DNA of 64,000 nucleotides from Comamonadaceae bacterium OTU4NAUVB1 (GCA_024372625.1 CP099603.1:248001-312000); one strand, 5' to 3'; positions 26,329 through 35,456 are shown, counted from the first letter of the stretch. The notes: generated from the sequence alone by a model not told the origin. Numbers and translations are program-made.

Positions 26329-28917
26329 TTGTCCACGACCCGATCCGACCCGTTCGTCGACCCGCGCCTGTGCGGACAGGACGACCACACCGACCCGTTC
26401 GTCGCCCTGGTGCGCGCGACCGAGATGCCGATGATCCTGACGGACTGCCGGCTGCCGGACAACCCGGTCGTCTTCGCCAACGACGCGTTCTGCCGCATGA
26501 CCGGGTACGCGCGCGAGGAGGTCGTCGGGCGCAACTGCCGCTTCCTGCAGGGCCCGGAGACCGACCGGGCGGCCGTCCAGCGGATCCGCGAGGCGGTGCG
26601 CGAGGCCAGGACCGTGCGGGTCGACCTGCGCAACCACCGCAAGAGCGGCGAGCCGTTCTGGAACCGGCTGATCGTCGGTCCGGTGCGCGACCGCGCCGGC
26701 GAGGTCGCCTACTTCTACGCCAGCCAGGAGGACGTCACGCTCGAGCTGGAACGCGTCAAGGGCCTGGAGACGTCGAACGCCGTGCTCACCGCCGAACTCG
26801 CCGACCGGGTGCGGGCGCTGGAGGCCGCCGAGGAGCGCCTGCTCGCCGCGGCCGAGGCCGGCGACCTGGGCATCTGGGAGTTCGACCTGGCCACGGGGAC
26901 GCTGTTCGCGTCGGAGCACTGCAAGCGGAATTTCGGGCGCGACGTGACGCGGCCCTTCCACTACGACGAGCTGCTGGAGGCGGTGCACGAGGACGACCGG
27001 GCGCGCATGCGCGCGGCCGTCGCGCACAGCGTGGCGACCGGCGAGGACTACCGCATCGAGTACCGCGTCGTGCGCCCGGACGGCCGGCTGTCCTGGGTCA
27101 AGATCCAGGCGCGCCTGAAGCGCGACGCCGCGGGCGCGCCGCTCTACCTGGCCGGCACCTCCCAGGAGGTGACCGAGGCGGTGATGGCGCGGCGCCGCAC
27201 GGAACTGCTGCTGGCGCTCGAGCGCGAGGTCTTCGGCGCCATCGACGACCCGGCGGAGATCGCGCGCGGCGCGGCCGAGGCGCTGGGCCGGGCGCTGGAC
27301 GCGGGCCGGGCGGGCTACGGGACGGTGGACGCCGCCGCCGAGACCATCGTGATCGAGCGCGACTGGACCGCGCCGGGCACGCCCACGCTCACCGGCACCG
27401 TCCGCTTCCGCGATCACGGCGACTGCATCGACGAACTCCGGCGCGGCGCGATGGTGGTGTTCGACGACGTGCTCGCCGACCCGCGCACGCGCGGCCACGC
27501 CGACGCCCTGATGGCCATCGGGGCGCGCTCGGCCATCTACATGCCGATCACCGAGGCCGACGCGCTCGTCGCGATGCTCTACCTCGCGGCGCCCGGCGTC
27601 CGGTCGTGGACGGCCGACGAGATCGCGCTGGTCCGGGAGGTGGCGCACCGCACGCGCCAAGCGGTGGAGCGCCGGCGCGCGGAACATCGCCTGCGCGATC
27701 TGGCGGCGTCGCTCGAGCGCCAGGTGCGCGAGCGGACGGCCGCGCTGATGCAGTCCGAGGCCGCGCTGCGCCAGGCGCAGAAGATGGAGGCGGTGGGGCA
27801 GCTGACCGGGGGCCTCGCCCACGACTTCAACAACCTGCTGGCCGCGATCTCCGGCAGCTTCGAGCTGCTCAAGCGCCAGGGTCGCGACCAGCCGGGCCTG
27901 CAGCGCCACGTCGACATGGGGCAGACCGCCACCCGGCGCGCGGCCGCGCTCACGCACCGCCTGCTCGCGTTCTCACGCCAGCAGACGCTGGAGCCCCGCT
28001 ACATCGACGTCGACCGGCTGATCGAAGGCTTCGAGGACCTGGTGCGGCGCACGATCGGCCCGCAGGTGACGCTGGACGTGCGTGCCGGCGCGGGCGTGTG
28101 GCCGGTGCTGGCCGATCCGGGTCAGCTGGAGAACGCGCTGCTCAACCTGTGCATCAACGCGCGCGACGCCATGCCCGACGGCGGGAGCCTGGTCGTGGCG
28201 ACGGGCAATCACGCGCTGGACGAGGCCGGCGCCGCCCGCCACGGCCTGGCGCGCGGCGACTACGTGGCGATCTGCGTGACCGACACCGGCAGCGGCATGC
28301 CGCCGGAGGTGATCGCGCGCGCCTTCGATCCCTTCTTCACCACCAAGCCCATCGGCGTGGGCACCGGGCTCGGGCTGTCGATGGTCTACGGCTTCGCGCG
28401 GCAGTCCGGCGGCCAGGCCCGCATCTGCTCGAGCGAGGGCGCCGGCACGACCGTGTGCGTGTACCTGCCCCGCCACGAGGGCGAGGCCGTGCCCGAGCGC
28501 GCCGCGCTGGCGGGCGCCACGCCGGGCGCCGACGCCGGCCGGGGCGAGACCGTCCTGGTCGTCGACGACGAGGCGTCGGTGCGCGCGCTGATGGTCGAGC
28601 GGCTGGGCGAACTCGGCTACCGGGTGCTGCAGGCCGCCGACGGTCCGCGCGCGATCCAGGTGCTGCAGGCCGACCGCGACGTGGCGCTGCTGGTGACCGA
28701 CGTGGGATTGCCCGGCGGCATGAACGGCCGCCAGGTGGCCGATGCCGCGCGCGTCCTGATCCCGGCGCTGCGCGTGTTGTTCGTCACCGGCTACGCCGAG
28801 ACCGCCGCGCTGAGCCACGGCCACCTGCCCGAGGGCATGCAGGTGATGACCAAGCCGTTCGAGCTGAGCGCGCTGGGCCAGCGCGTGCAGGCCCTGGTGC
28901 GCGCGGCGCGGGACTGA
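26329..28917 (+). CDS. LOV-domain blue-light hybrid histidine kinase
   Basis: An 862-residue sensor kinase. Residues 20-130 are a PAS domain with LOV landmarks: GRNCRFLQG (flavin-adduct Cys70), the FMN-contact stretch LRNHRKSGEPFWN and the glutamine strand FYASQEDVT. A second PAS domain (ERLLAAAEAGDLGIWEFD onward), a GAF domain (about 300-450), a HisKA/HATPase core (GGLAHDFNNLLAAIS with phospho-His, CINARDAM, DTGSGM, GTGLGLSMVYG) and a C-terminal receiver (VLVVDDEASVRAL, VTDVGLPG) follow. The TTG at 26329 has GAGGTGA upstream; a GTG two codons earlier is possible. It is convergent with the PAS-LuxR gene, a candidate partner. It would link blue light to a phosphorelay. Confidence 0.9.
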   Translation: MSTTRSDPFVDPRLCGQDDHTDPFVALVRATEMPMILTDCRLPDNPVVFANDAFCRMTGYAREEVVGRNCRFLQGPETDRAAVQRIREAVREARTVRVDLRNHRKSGEPFWNRLIVGPVRDRAGEVAYFYASQEDVTLELERVKGLETSNAVLTAELADRVRALEAAEERLLAAAEAGDLGIWEFDLATGTLFASEHCKRNFGRDVTRPFHYDELLEAVHEDDRARMRAAVAHSVATGEDYRIEYRVVRPDGRLSWVKIQARLKRDAAGAPLYLAGTSQEVTEAVMARRRTELLLALEREVFGAIDDPAEIARGAAEALGRALDAGRAGYGTVDAAAETIVIERDWTAPGTPTLTGTVRFRDHGDCIDELRRGAMVVFDDVLADPRTRGHADALMAIGARSAIYMPITEADALVAMLYLAAPGVRSWTADEIALVREVAHRTRQAVERRRAEHRLRDLAASLERQVRERTAALMQSEAALRQAQKMEAVGQLTGGLAHDFNNLLAAISGSFELLKRQGRDQPGLQRHVDMGQTATRRAAALTHRLLAFSRQQTLEPRYIDVDRLIEGFEDLVRRTIGPQVTLDVRAGAGVWPVLADPGQLENALLNLCINARDAMPDGGSLVVATGNHALDEAGAARHGLARGDYVAICVTDTGSGMPPEVIARAFDPFFTTKPIGVGTGLGLSMVYGFARQSGGQARICSSEGAGTTVCVYLPRHEGEAVPERAALAGATPGADAGRGETVLVVDDEASVRALMVERLGELGYRVLQAADGPRAIQVLQADRDVALLVTDVGLPGGMNGRQVADAARVLIPALRVLFVTGYAETAALSHGHLPEGMQVMTKPFELSALGQRVQALVRAARD

Positions 28918-28934
28918 GGCGCCCGCGCGCGGCC

Positions 28935-30437
28935 TCAGCCGCCGTTCGCGCGCCAGCTCCCGGCGCTGCGCCTGGCATTCGGGAAGTGGCCCCGGTCGCG
29001 CGCCCACAGGAGCGCCGCGTTGCGGCTGTGGACGCCGAGCTTGGCGTAGATCTTCGCGACGTGGTTGCGCACCGTGCCGAGCGCGACGCCGAGCCGCTTG
29101 GCGATCTCCTTGTCCGAATCGCCGCCGCACAGGGCCTCCAGCACCTGCTGCTCGCGCCGTGTCAGGTGATCAATCACGGCCTTGCCGGCGCGCTCGCCGG
29201 GCCGCTTGACGTTGGCCAGCTTCTCCACGAGCGACCGGCTGAACCAGGAGGTGTCCTGCAGCACCAGCTCGATCGCCGCGACCAGTTCCATCTCCGAGCG
29301 CCGGCGCTCGGTGATGTCCAGCCAGGTCAGCAGGATGCAGGCCTGCCCGTCGATCGACACCCGCTCGGCCGACGCCAGCCCGTCGACGGGCTCGCCGTCG
29401 CCGAAGTCGATGCGCAGGTCGATGTTGCGCGCGCTCGCGCTGCGTCCCAGGTGCTTCTCCAGCGTCGCCACGAACGGGTCGAGCCAGCGCGACACCTTCG
29501 CGGGCGGCGGGCCCAGCAGGTCCCCGGCGTCGCACGACGCGGCCAGGCAGAACGCCTCGTTGACGTCCAGCAGCCGCAGGTCGTCCGCGCGCAGCACGGC
29601 CGTGGGCACGGGCAGCATGCGGAACGCCTTCTGGAAGCGCTCGTCGCTCTGGCGCAGCGAGGCCTCGGCGCGGCGTCGCGGTTCGAGGTCGACGAAGGTG
29701 AACAGCATGCAGGCTTCCTCGCCGATCTCGATGGGCTGGCCCGCCACGATGACCGGCTTGTGCCCGCCCGGCAGGCGCAGCACGGACTCCATCTGCGGGA
29801 TGGTCTCGCCGTGGCGCAGGTGGGCGATGGCGGTCTCTCGCTGCGCCGCCTGCGCGAAGACGTCGAACTCGTAGACCGTCCGCCCGATCAGGTCGTCGCT
29901 CTCGCAGCCGGTCATGTCCAGGAAGCCGCGGTTGACCTTGACGTAGCGCTGGTCGCTCAGCCGGCAGATGATGGCCGGCGCGGGATTGGCGTTGAAGGTG
30001 CGCTCGAAGCGCAGTTCGGCATCGGCCCATGCGCTCGCGTCGTGCAGGATGAGCACCAGCACGTCGGGATCGCCGTCGGCGTCGGTCAGCACCAGGCTGC
30101 GCACGCGGTGGACCCAGCTGACGTCGTGGTCGGCGGCGAGGAACACCTCGACCACCACGTCGGTGAATTTTTCCCCGGAGATGACCCGCTCGATCGGATA
30201 GCGCCCGTCGGCGAGCGCGTGGTTGTTGCGATAGCGCAGCCGGAACCGCTCGCGGTACTCGGTGACGTCGCGCCCGAGCGCGCCGAGTTCAGTGACGCCG
30301 TGCATGCCCAGGGCGGCCTCGTTGGCCCACAGGATCGTCTGGTCGGGCTCGATCAGGATGACGCCTTCGGTCAGGCCGGCGATGATTTGCTGCAACTGCC
30401 GGCGGTCGGTGTTGCGCTGCAGGGCGGTGTCGATCAT
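28935..30437 (-). CDS. PAS-domain LuxR-type response regulator
   Basis: A 500-residue cytoplasmic regulator. Three PAS-like domains can be seen: ADGRY and WANEAALGMHGV in the first (about 10-125), FNANPAPAIICRLSDQRYVKVN in the second (about 145-250), and FRMLPVPTAVLRADDLRLLDVN in the third (about 275-400). The C-terminus is a LuxR/FixJ HTH (LTRREQQVLEALCGGDSDKE, then IAKRLGVALGTVRNHVAKIY). No receiver domain is present, so it is a one-component sensor unless a kinase acts on it in another way. I start at ATG 30437 (MIDTALQRNTD). It is convergent with the LOV kinase, 17 bp apart, and upstream of CsbD genes on the same strand. Confidence 0.88.
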   Translation of the reverse strand: MIDTALQRNTDRRQLQQIIAGLTEGVILIEPDQTILWANEAALGMHGVTELGALGRDVTEYRERFRLRYRNNHALADGRYPIERVISGEKFTDVVVEVFLAADHDVSWVHRVRSLVLTDADGDPDVLVLILHDASAWADAELRFERTFNANPAPAIICRLSDQRYVKVNRGFLDMTGCESDDLIGRTVYEFDVFAQAAQRETAIAHLRHGETIPQMESVLRLPGGHKPVIVAGQPIEIGEEACMLFTFVDLEPRRRAEASLRQSDERFQKAFRMLPVPTAVLRADDLRLLDVNEAFCLAASCDAGDLLGPPPAKVSRWLDPFVATLEKHLGRSASARNIDLRIDFGDGEPVDGLASAERVSIDGQACILLTWLDITERRRSEMELVAAIELVLQDTSWFSRSLVEKLANVKRPGERAGKAVIDHLTRREQQVLEALCGGDSDKEIAKRLGVALGTVRNHVAKIYAKLGVHSRNAALLWARDRGHFPNARRSAGSWRANGG

Positions 30438-30635
30438 GGAAAAGCGGGGCGAACGGCTCCGCCGGGGACCATCGGTCGCACCGGAGGGAACACGGGTCGG
30501 GGTCGGTGGTCCGTGCCGACCGGTGTTCGGACCAGCCACCGGTTACCGCGCCGGGCCGTGGGGCCCGGGTGGCTGGGTGGGTTCTCGGGGCGCGCCGGTC
30601 CGTTCAGGACGCGTCGGCGCGGGGCGGGGCGACGC

Positions 30636-30884
30636 TCAGCGGCGCGCCCACATCGCGCCGACGACGAAGAAGACGCCGGCGACGATGGCGACCGTGCCGA
30701 TCGGGTTCTTCACGGCCGACTCGCGCAACTGCTCGACGACTTCGCCGTACCCGTACTGGGCGTCGCCGGCGGCGCGGCGGACCTTGCCCTTGACCTCATT
30801 GCCGGTGTCGCCCGTGGCGGCGCCGAATGCTTCCTGCACGCGGCCGGCGATGTTCTGGAAGGTGCCTTCGGTCTTGTTGAACAT
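30636..30884 (-). CDS. CsbD-like protein with C-terminal membrane helix
   Basis: An 82-residue stress-type protein. Residues 1-45 follow the CsbD pattern (GTFQNIAGRVQEAFGAATGD, then EVKGKVRRAAGDAQY). The C-terminus has a hydrophobic helix (GTVAIVAGVFFVVGAMWA) that anchors it in the membrane, a version common in alpha- and betaproteobacteria. CsbD proteins accumulate in general stress but have no known biochemical role. A second CsbD gene lies 84 bp upstream on the same strand, so they may be co-expressed. Confidence 0.85.
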   Translation of the reverse strand: MFNKTEGTFQNIAGRVQEAFGAATGDTGNEVKGKVRRAAGDAQYGYGEVVEQLRESAVKNPIGTVAIVAGVFFVVGAMWARR

Positions 30885-30967
30885 GTGGATTCCTCGGATA
30901 GGTTGGAGTGGATGGAAATGAGACGAATGGGCCCGGCTCGGTGCGGGAGGGCGCCGCTTCCGGCGGT

Positions 30968-31159
30968 CTAGCCCGGCTTCTTCCGGGTGGTCTCGCGGGC
31001 GATCTCCTGGGCTTCGCCGGCGCCCTTCTGGGCCTTGCCGACGGCTTTCTCGGTCGCGCCCTCGGCCTCCAGGCTGTCGTTGCCGATCACCTTGCCCAGG
31101 GCTTCCTTGACGGAGCCCTTGACTTGCTTCAGCTGGCCTTCGGTCGTGTTCTTGTTCAT
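30968..31159 (-). CDS. CsbD family stress protein
   Basis: A 63-residue soluble protein, MNKNTTEGQLKQVKGSVKEA onward, which is the canonical CsbD sequence with its conserved GxLkQxkGsxKe start and the middle stretch EAEGATEKAVGKAQ. It is highly charged and helical. The start is ATG 31159; an earlier in-frame ATG at 31237 would add 26 residues without family similarity. A perfect 9-bp inverted repeat lies about 104 bp upstream (31263-31285) and may be a regulatory site. It is probably induced under osmotic or envelope stress, judging from relatives. Confidence 0.88.
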   Translation of the reverse strand: MNKNTTEGQLKQVKGSVKEALGKVIGNDSLEAEGATEKAVGKAQKGAGEAQEIARETTRKKPG

Positions 31160-31262
31160 CGGACGGGTCCCGGAGATCGCCCGCAGCAAACCGCTGGGGG
31201 CATTCGCATCGCTCGCGAACCCGACCATGCTAAGCAATGCGTCGCGCGCTGGACGCCTTCAG

Positions 31263-31285
31263 ATGCACTACGGCATGTAGTGCAT
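31263..31285. promoter_or_regulatory. Perfect 9-bp inverted repeat upstream of csbD
   Basis: ATGCACTAC-ggcat-GTAGTGCAT is perfect on both arms with a 5-bp spacer. It lies in the 202-bp gap between the rhodanese stop and the csbD start, both on the minus strand. No T-run follows on either strand, so an operator is more likely than a terminator. Confidence 0.55.
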
Positions 31286-31361
31286 TTGAACCATTTCCTG
31301 TAGTTCCGTTCGTGACGCGTAGGTGACGTTCCCGCGGACCCGTAGGGCCGGGTTCGGGCGC

Positions 31362-33125
31362 CTACGTGGTGGGTGCCGGGGTGGGCGGCCAGGGCGCGAA
31401 CGGCCGGAACGACACCGTCGCGTCGCGCGCCATCTGTGCGTCGAGCGCGCGTTCCCAGGCCAGGTAGTCGCGCCAGGCGTCCGGACGGCGCTCGGGCGGG
31501 AGGCGCATGACGGAACCCCAGTCGTCCTCGAACGGGGTGAGCAGCTGCCAGGGCGCCCACTCGCGCTCGGTGGGCAGGCCGGCGTCGCGCCACGCCCGCG
31601 TGCCGCCGTCGAGCCAGGCGGCCGCGCCCGGTCGGCGCTCGCACGCGTCGCGCGCCGCGAGCCGCGCGGCGCGGCCGTCGGGCGACGTGAAGACGATGCG
31701 CGCGCCCGTCCCGAGGCCGGCCAGCGGCGCCCAGGTGAACGGCAGCAGGAAGCGGGCGCGCGGCAGGTGATGGCGTTCGTACTCGGCGCTGGGTCCGACG
31801 TCGATCACCTCGACGTGGGCGGACCCGTCCGCCAGCAGGGCCGAAAGCCGCGCCGGCGAGAGGGCCTCGCCTTCGGCCGCGCCGGCGGTACGCGCCGGCG
31901 CCGGCGAGCGGCGCGGCGTCGGCGCCCCGCACGGCGTCGGCGCCCCGCACGGCGGTGGACCGTCGAGGATCAGCACCTCGGCCTGGTCGAGTTGCGTCAG
32001 CCAGTACGACGTGACGGCGGCGCGCAGCCGGTGCGTCTCGTCGATCAGCACGATGCGGGCGTGGCGGGTGCCCACGAGGTTCTCGAAATGCATCAGCAGC
32101 TGTCCGCCGGCGACCGCGCGCACGGTGACGCCGTCGCCGTCGCCGTCGCCGTCGCCGCCGTCGCCGCCGCCGTCCTGCCAGGGCGCGCCGTCGACCGCGC
32201 CCGGGCGCAGATCGAAGGCGTAGAGCGTGCGGTCGGTCGCCATCCGCAGGCGCGCCAGCGCGTCGGGACGCACCCGCGCCAGGCGATGGCGGTCGATGAG
32301 CGCGTCGGCCCGGCGGCGCAGTTCGCCCGCCGGGGCGTCCGGCAGGGCGAAGGCCGGATCGGCGTCCGCCACGGCCGGCGCGCCGTCGAGCGTCCACTGC
32401 ATGACGCCGTCTTCCAGGAAGCGGGCGTCGGGGTGGCCCAGCACCCGCAGCGTGGTCGCGCCGATGATGCCGCGCGTGCGGCTGAAGCAGTTGACGATCC
32501 AGGGACCGGCCGCCGCCCCGGCGCCCCAGTCGCGCAGCGCGAGTTCGGTGCCGGCGTGGTTGGCGCCCCCGGGCAGCGCCAGGTAGGCGTACTCGTCGGC
32601 CGGCCGGGCGTCGACCAGCGTGACGGGTTCGCCGGCCGCCCGCCGCCCGCGAAGCAGGGCACCGGTAACGCCGGGCGTCGCGTGGTGGCGGCGCATCCGG
32701 TCGCCGAAGGCCTTGACCAGGGCACCGTAGCCGTCGATCACCGGCAGGCCCTCGGCGATCCAGCCGGCGACGCCGCCGGCGAGCACGCGCACGTCGGTGT
32801 AGCCCAGGCGCCGCATCAGGAGCGTCCGGGCGCGCAGCGCCGGTCCGGGTCCGCCCGCCGCGCCGTCGGACCCGTCGGCCCCCGCGTCGTCCACCAGGAT
32901 CACCGGCGTGCCCCGTCGCGGCACCATCGCGCCCACGTCGAGTTCGAGGCACGACAGCGGCGCCATCCGCGCAAGCGCGAGGTGGGCGCGGACGTAGGCG
33001 CGCGCTTCCCGCACGTCGAGCAGGGCGAGTTCGCCCCGTGCGCGCAGCGCCGCGTGGAGGTCCGGCGGCGTGATGAAGCGGGCGGGGGCGGCGAGGGTGG
33101 GGGGCGTCGTGGGCGTCGTGGGCAT
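31362..33125 (-). CDS. Four-domain rhodanese-like sulfurtransferase
   Basis: A 587-residue protein built from four rhodanese modules, about 12-130, 135-255, 275-390 and 425-555. Only the second keeps the catalytic loop cysteine (IVNCFSRTRG, Cys213). The equivalent loops in the others read VILVDDAGADG, LIDETHRLR and VFTSPDGRA and lack a cysteine. A run of Asp/Gly (318-332) encoded by GCCGTC-type repeats and a CGAPTP duplication mark linkers. It probably transfers sulfane sulfur from thiosulfate or a persulfide to a thiol acceptor; the inactive modules may be structural. It is divergent from the desaturase gene. Confidence 0.87.
   Translation of the reverse strand: MPTTPTTPPTLAAPARFITPPDLHAALRARGELALLDVREARAYVRAHLALARMAPLSCLELDVGAMVPRRGTPVILVDDAGADGSDGAAGGPGPALRARTLLMRRLGYTDVRVLAGGVAGWIAEGLPVIDGYGALVKAFGDRMRRHHATPGVTGALLRGRRAAGEPVTLVDARPADEYAYLALPGGANHAGTELALRDWGAGAAAGPWIVNCFSRTRGIIGATTLRVLGHPDARFLEDGVMQWTLDGAPAVADADPAFALPDAPAGELRRRADALIDRHRLARVRPDALARLRMATDRTLYAFDLRPGAVDGAPWQDGGGDGGDGDGDGDGVTVRAVAGGQLLMHFENLVGTRHARIVLIDETHRLRAAVTSYWLTQLDQAEVLILDGPPPCGAPTPCGAPTPRRSPAPARTAGAAEGEALSPARLSALLADGSAHVEVIDVGPSAEYERHHLPRARFLLPFTWAPLAGLGTGARIVFTSPDGRAARLAARDACERRPGAAAWLDGGTRAWRDAGLPTEREWAPWQLLTPFEDDWGSVMRLPPERRPDAWRDYLAWERALDAQMARDATVSFRPFAPWPPTPAPTT
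32128..32176. repeat. GCCGTC microsatellite inside the rhodanese gene
   Basis: A tract of GCCGTC/GCCGCC units on the plus strand encodes the alternating Asp-Gly run (about residues 318-332) of the minus-strand rhodanese protein. Units are multiples of 3, so length change would keep the frame. Confidence 0.7.
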
Positions 33126-33300
33126 CGGGGGTGGCGCGGTCGGCCGGGGAATGCCGCAGGCGCGACCGGTCCGACTCTAGGCGGCGGCCCGCGCCACGCC
33201 AAGCAGGGTTTCCGCATGTGCTCACTCGCAAACGTCGCAAGCGCGCCGCCGCGACGGCGGCACCATGGCCGCCTCGCCGTCGCACCGCCTTCCCCGAACG

Positions 33301-34260
33301 ATGTCCCACGATTCGCCGTCAGCTCCGTCCGCGCCGTCGGTTGCAGAAACCGGTGCGCCGGGTGCGCTGCGCCGGCGCTGGCATCGCCACGAGGTTCCGA
33401 CGCTGCTGCTCATCGCGCTGGTCTACGCGGTCTGGGCGGCGCTGGTGTGGTGGCACCGGCAGATCCCGCCCGTCGCGCTGTTCCTGCTCGGGGGCTACAC
33501 CGTGCAGCTGCACGGCTCGCTCCAGCACGAGGCCATCCACGCCATGCGCCACGTGCCGCGCGCCCTGCGCCTCGCGGCCGTGTGGCCGCCGCTGAACCTG
33601 TGGCTGCCCTACGCGCTGTTCCAACGCAGTCACAGCGCCCACCACGTCAACTTCCACCTCACCCATCCGGGCAAGGACACCGAGAGCGCCTACCACGCCG
33701 CCAGCGCCTGGAACGGCTACGGACGGCTGCGGCGCGCGGTCGCCCGGGCCGACCAGACGCTCGCCTTCCGGATGGTCGCCGGGCCGTGGCTGCGGCTGGC
33801 CGGCTTCGCCCGCGCGGAGGTCGCGCGCCTGGCACGCGGCGACCGCTCTCACCTGGGCATCTGGGCGCGCCACGCGCTCGGCGTCGCGGTCCTCCTCGGG
33901 ATCGTGACGCAGCTGGCGGACATGGCGGCGTGGACGTACGTCCTGTGTTTCGTCTACCCGAACATGATGCTGGGCGCGCTGCGCGCCTTCACCGAGCACC
34001 GCTGGGAGGCGTCGCCTCACGGGCGGGTCGCCATCGTCGAGTCGAACGCGCTGTTCGGGCTGCTCTACCTCAACAACAACTTCCACCACGTCCACCACCG
34101 CGCGCCGACGATGCCGTGGTACCGCATCCCGGCGCACTTCCGCACCCACCGCGCGGCCATCCTGGCGGCCAACGGCCATTTCTATTACCGGGGCTACGGG
34201 CAGATCGCGCGGCGCTACCTGCTGCGGCCGGTGTTCGAGCCCGTGCACCCGCGCTGGTAG
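33301..34260 (+). CDS. Fatty acid desaturase-family membrane di-iron enzyme
   Basis: A 319-residue integral membrane protein. The three histidine boxes are visible: HEAIH, HSAHH and HHVHH (in NNNFHHVHH), which hold the di-iron centre. Two to four hydrophobic segments lie between them (TLLLIALVYAVWAALVWW, VALFLLGGYTVQLHG). It would desaturate or hydroxylate a lipid or another hydrophobic substrate with O2 and reduced ferredoxin or cytochrome. The start is ATG 33301 (MSHDSPS); an ATG at 33265 is also possible. Divergent from the rhodanese gene with 175 bp between them. The exact substrate is not predictable. Confidence 0.88.
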   Translation: MSHDSPSAPSAPSVAETGAPGALRRRWHRHEVPTLLLIALVYAVWAALVWWHRQIPPVALFLLGGYTVQLHGSLQHEAIHAMRHVPRALRLAAVWPPLNLWLPYALFQRSHSAHHVNFHLTHPGKDTESAYHAASAWNGYGRLRRAVARADQTLAFRMVAGPWLRLAGFARAEVARLARGDRSHLGIWARHALGVAVLLGIVTQLADMAAWTYVLCFVYPNMMLGALRAFTEHRWEASPHGRVAIVESNALFGLLYLNNNFHHVHHRAPTMPWYRIPAHFRTHRAAILAANGHFYYRGYGQIARRYLLRPVFEPVHPRW

Positions 34261-34401
34261 GGGGCCGGGGCGCGGGCGCCGCCGGGGTCCGGGCCTGGCG
34301 CCGCCCGCGACCACGTATCCTCGGCGGCGCGCGTCACGCCGGCCGTCCGCCGGCGCCGCCGGCTTTCCATCCCGCTGCCCGTTGCCCCCACGCCCGACCG
34401 A

Positions 34402-35289
34402 ATGCCCCCGTCGCCGTCCGCCCCGAACCGCTCGTTCCTGACCCAGATCCGCCGCATGCGCGACGCGCTGCCGCCGAGCGAGCAGCGCCTGGGCGACTTC
34501 ATCCTGGCCTTTCCGGGCGACCTCGCCAGCTACACCGCCTCCGAACTGGCGGCGCTGGTCGAGGTCTCCAACGCCACGGTGACGCGCTTCGTGCGCCGGC
34601 TGGGCTACGACAGCTACGAGGCGGCCCGGCGTCACGCGCGCGAGGCCCGCGCCGAGGGCTCGCCCCTGTTCCTGAAGCCGCTGGGCCAGGGCGCGCCGGA
34701 AGGCTCGATCGACGCCCACGTCCAGCGCGCCCACCAGAACATCGCGGCCACCTTCGCCGACCTGGGCGAGGACACGGTCGACGAGATCGCCGGGGCCATC
34801 GCCCAGGCGCGCGGCGTCTGGTTCGTGGGCTACCGCAACAACCGCAACTTCGCCGCCTACCTGCGCTGGCAACTCGCGCAGCTGCTGCCGCGCACGCAGG
34901 TGATCCCGGGGCCGGGCGAGACGCTCGCGGAGTACGCGGCGGACCTCGACGGCGGCGACGTGCTGGTGCTTTTCGCGCTGCGGCGCAGCCTCGACGTGGC
35001 CACGCGCTTCGCCGAGCAGGCCGTCGCCGCCGGCGCGCGCGTGCTGTGCGTGACCGACGCGCAGTCCGGCGCTCCGGCCGGCGCGCACTGGGTGATCCGC
35101 TGCCATTCGGGCTCGCCCGGGCCGCTGGACAACCACGTCGCGCTGATGCTGCTGTGCGACCTGCTGGCCACCCGCGTCATGGCGCAGGCCGGTGCCGCCG
35201 GGCGCCAGCGCCTGTCGCGGGTCGAGGCGGCGCACGACGCCCTGGCGGAGTTGCGGGCGCCGTCCGACGCCCGCCGGCCGGCGTCCTGA
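34402..35289 (+). CDS. RpiR/MurR family transcriptional regulator (HTH-SIS)
   Basis: A 295-residue regulator. The N-terminal HTH_6 domain carries LPPSEQRLGDFILAFPGD and the recognition helix VEVSNATVTRFVRRLGYDS (about 50-75). The C-terminal half is a SIS sugar-phosphate isomerase-like domain with GVWFVGYRNNRNFAAY and DVLVLFALRRSLDV. It sits 168 bp upstream of the MFS transporter-racemase pair on the same strand. The gap between them contains TGAAA/TTTCA palindromes, the kind of site that RpiR proteins bind, so it probably regulates that pair. A SIS domain implies a phosphorylated or acidic ligand, here unknown. Confidence 0.9.
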   Translation: MPPSPSAPNRSFLTQIRRMRDALPPSEQRLGDFILAFPGDLASYTASELAALVEVSNATVTRFVRRLGYDSYEAARRHAREARAEGSPLFLKPLGQGAPEGSIDAHVQRAHQNIAATFADLGEDTVDEIAGAIAQARGVWFVGYRNNRNFAAYLRWQLAQLLPRTQVIPGPGETLAEYAADLDGGDVLVLFALRRSLDVATRFAEQAVAAGARVLCVTDAQSGAPAGAHWVIRCHSGSPGPLDNHVALMLLCDLLATRVMAQAGAAGRQRLSRVEAAHDALAELRAPSDARRPAS

Positions 35290-35323
35290 GCGGGGGACCG
35301 GACGCGGCCCGCCATCGCCCGTC

Positions 35324-35343
35324 GATGAAAAAATGATTTCATC
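35324..35343. promoter_or_regulatory. Putative RpiR operator palindrome
   Basis: GATGAAA-aaatga-TTTCATC is a perfect 7-bp inverted repeat. About 11 bp downstream ATGAAAAATGCTTTTC (35354-35369) repeats its core imperfectly. RpiR-family sites often read TGAAA-spacer-TTTCA. Both sit between the RpiR gene and the start of the MFS gene. Confidence 0.6.
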
Positions 35344-35456
35344 AAGCGAGTGGCATGAAAAATGCTTTTCTTGACGCGGTCCTCGGAGGAGGCACCAGCA
35401 GCGGGCGTCGCACCATCGCGCGCCCTTCGCAACGTCACGGAAAACGAGGATCCGAC

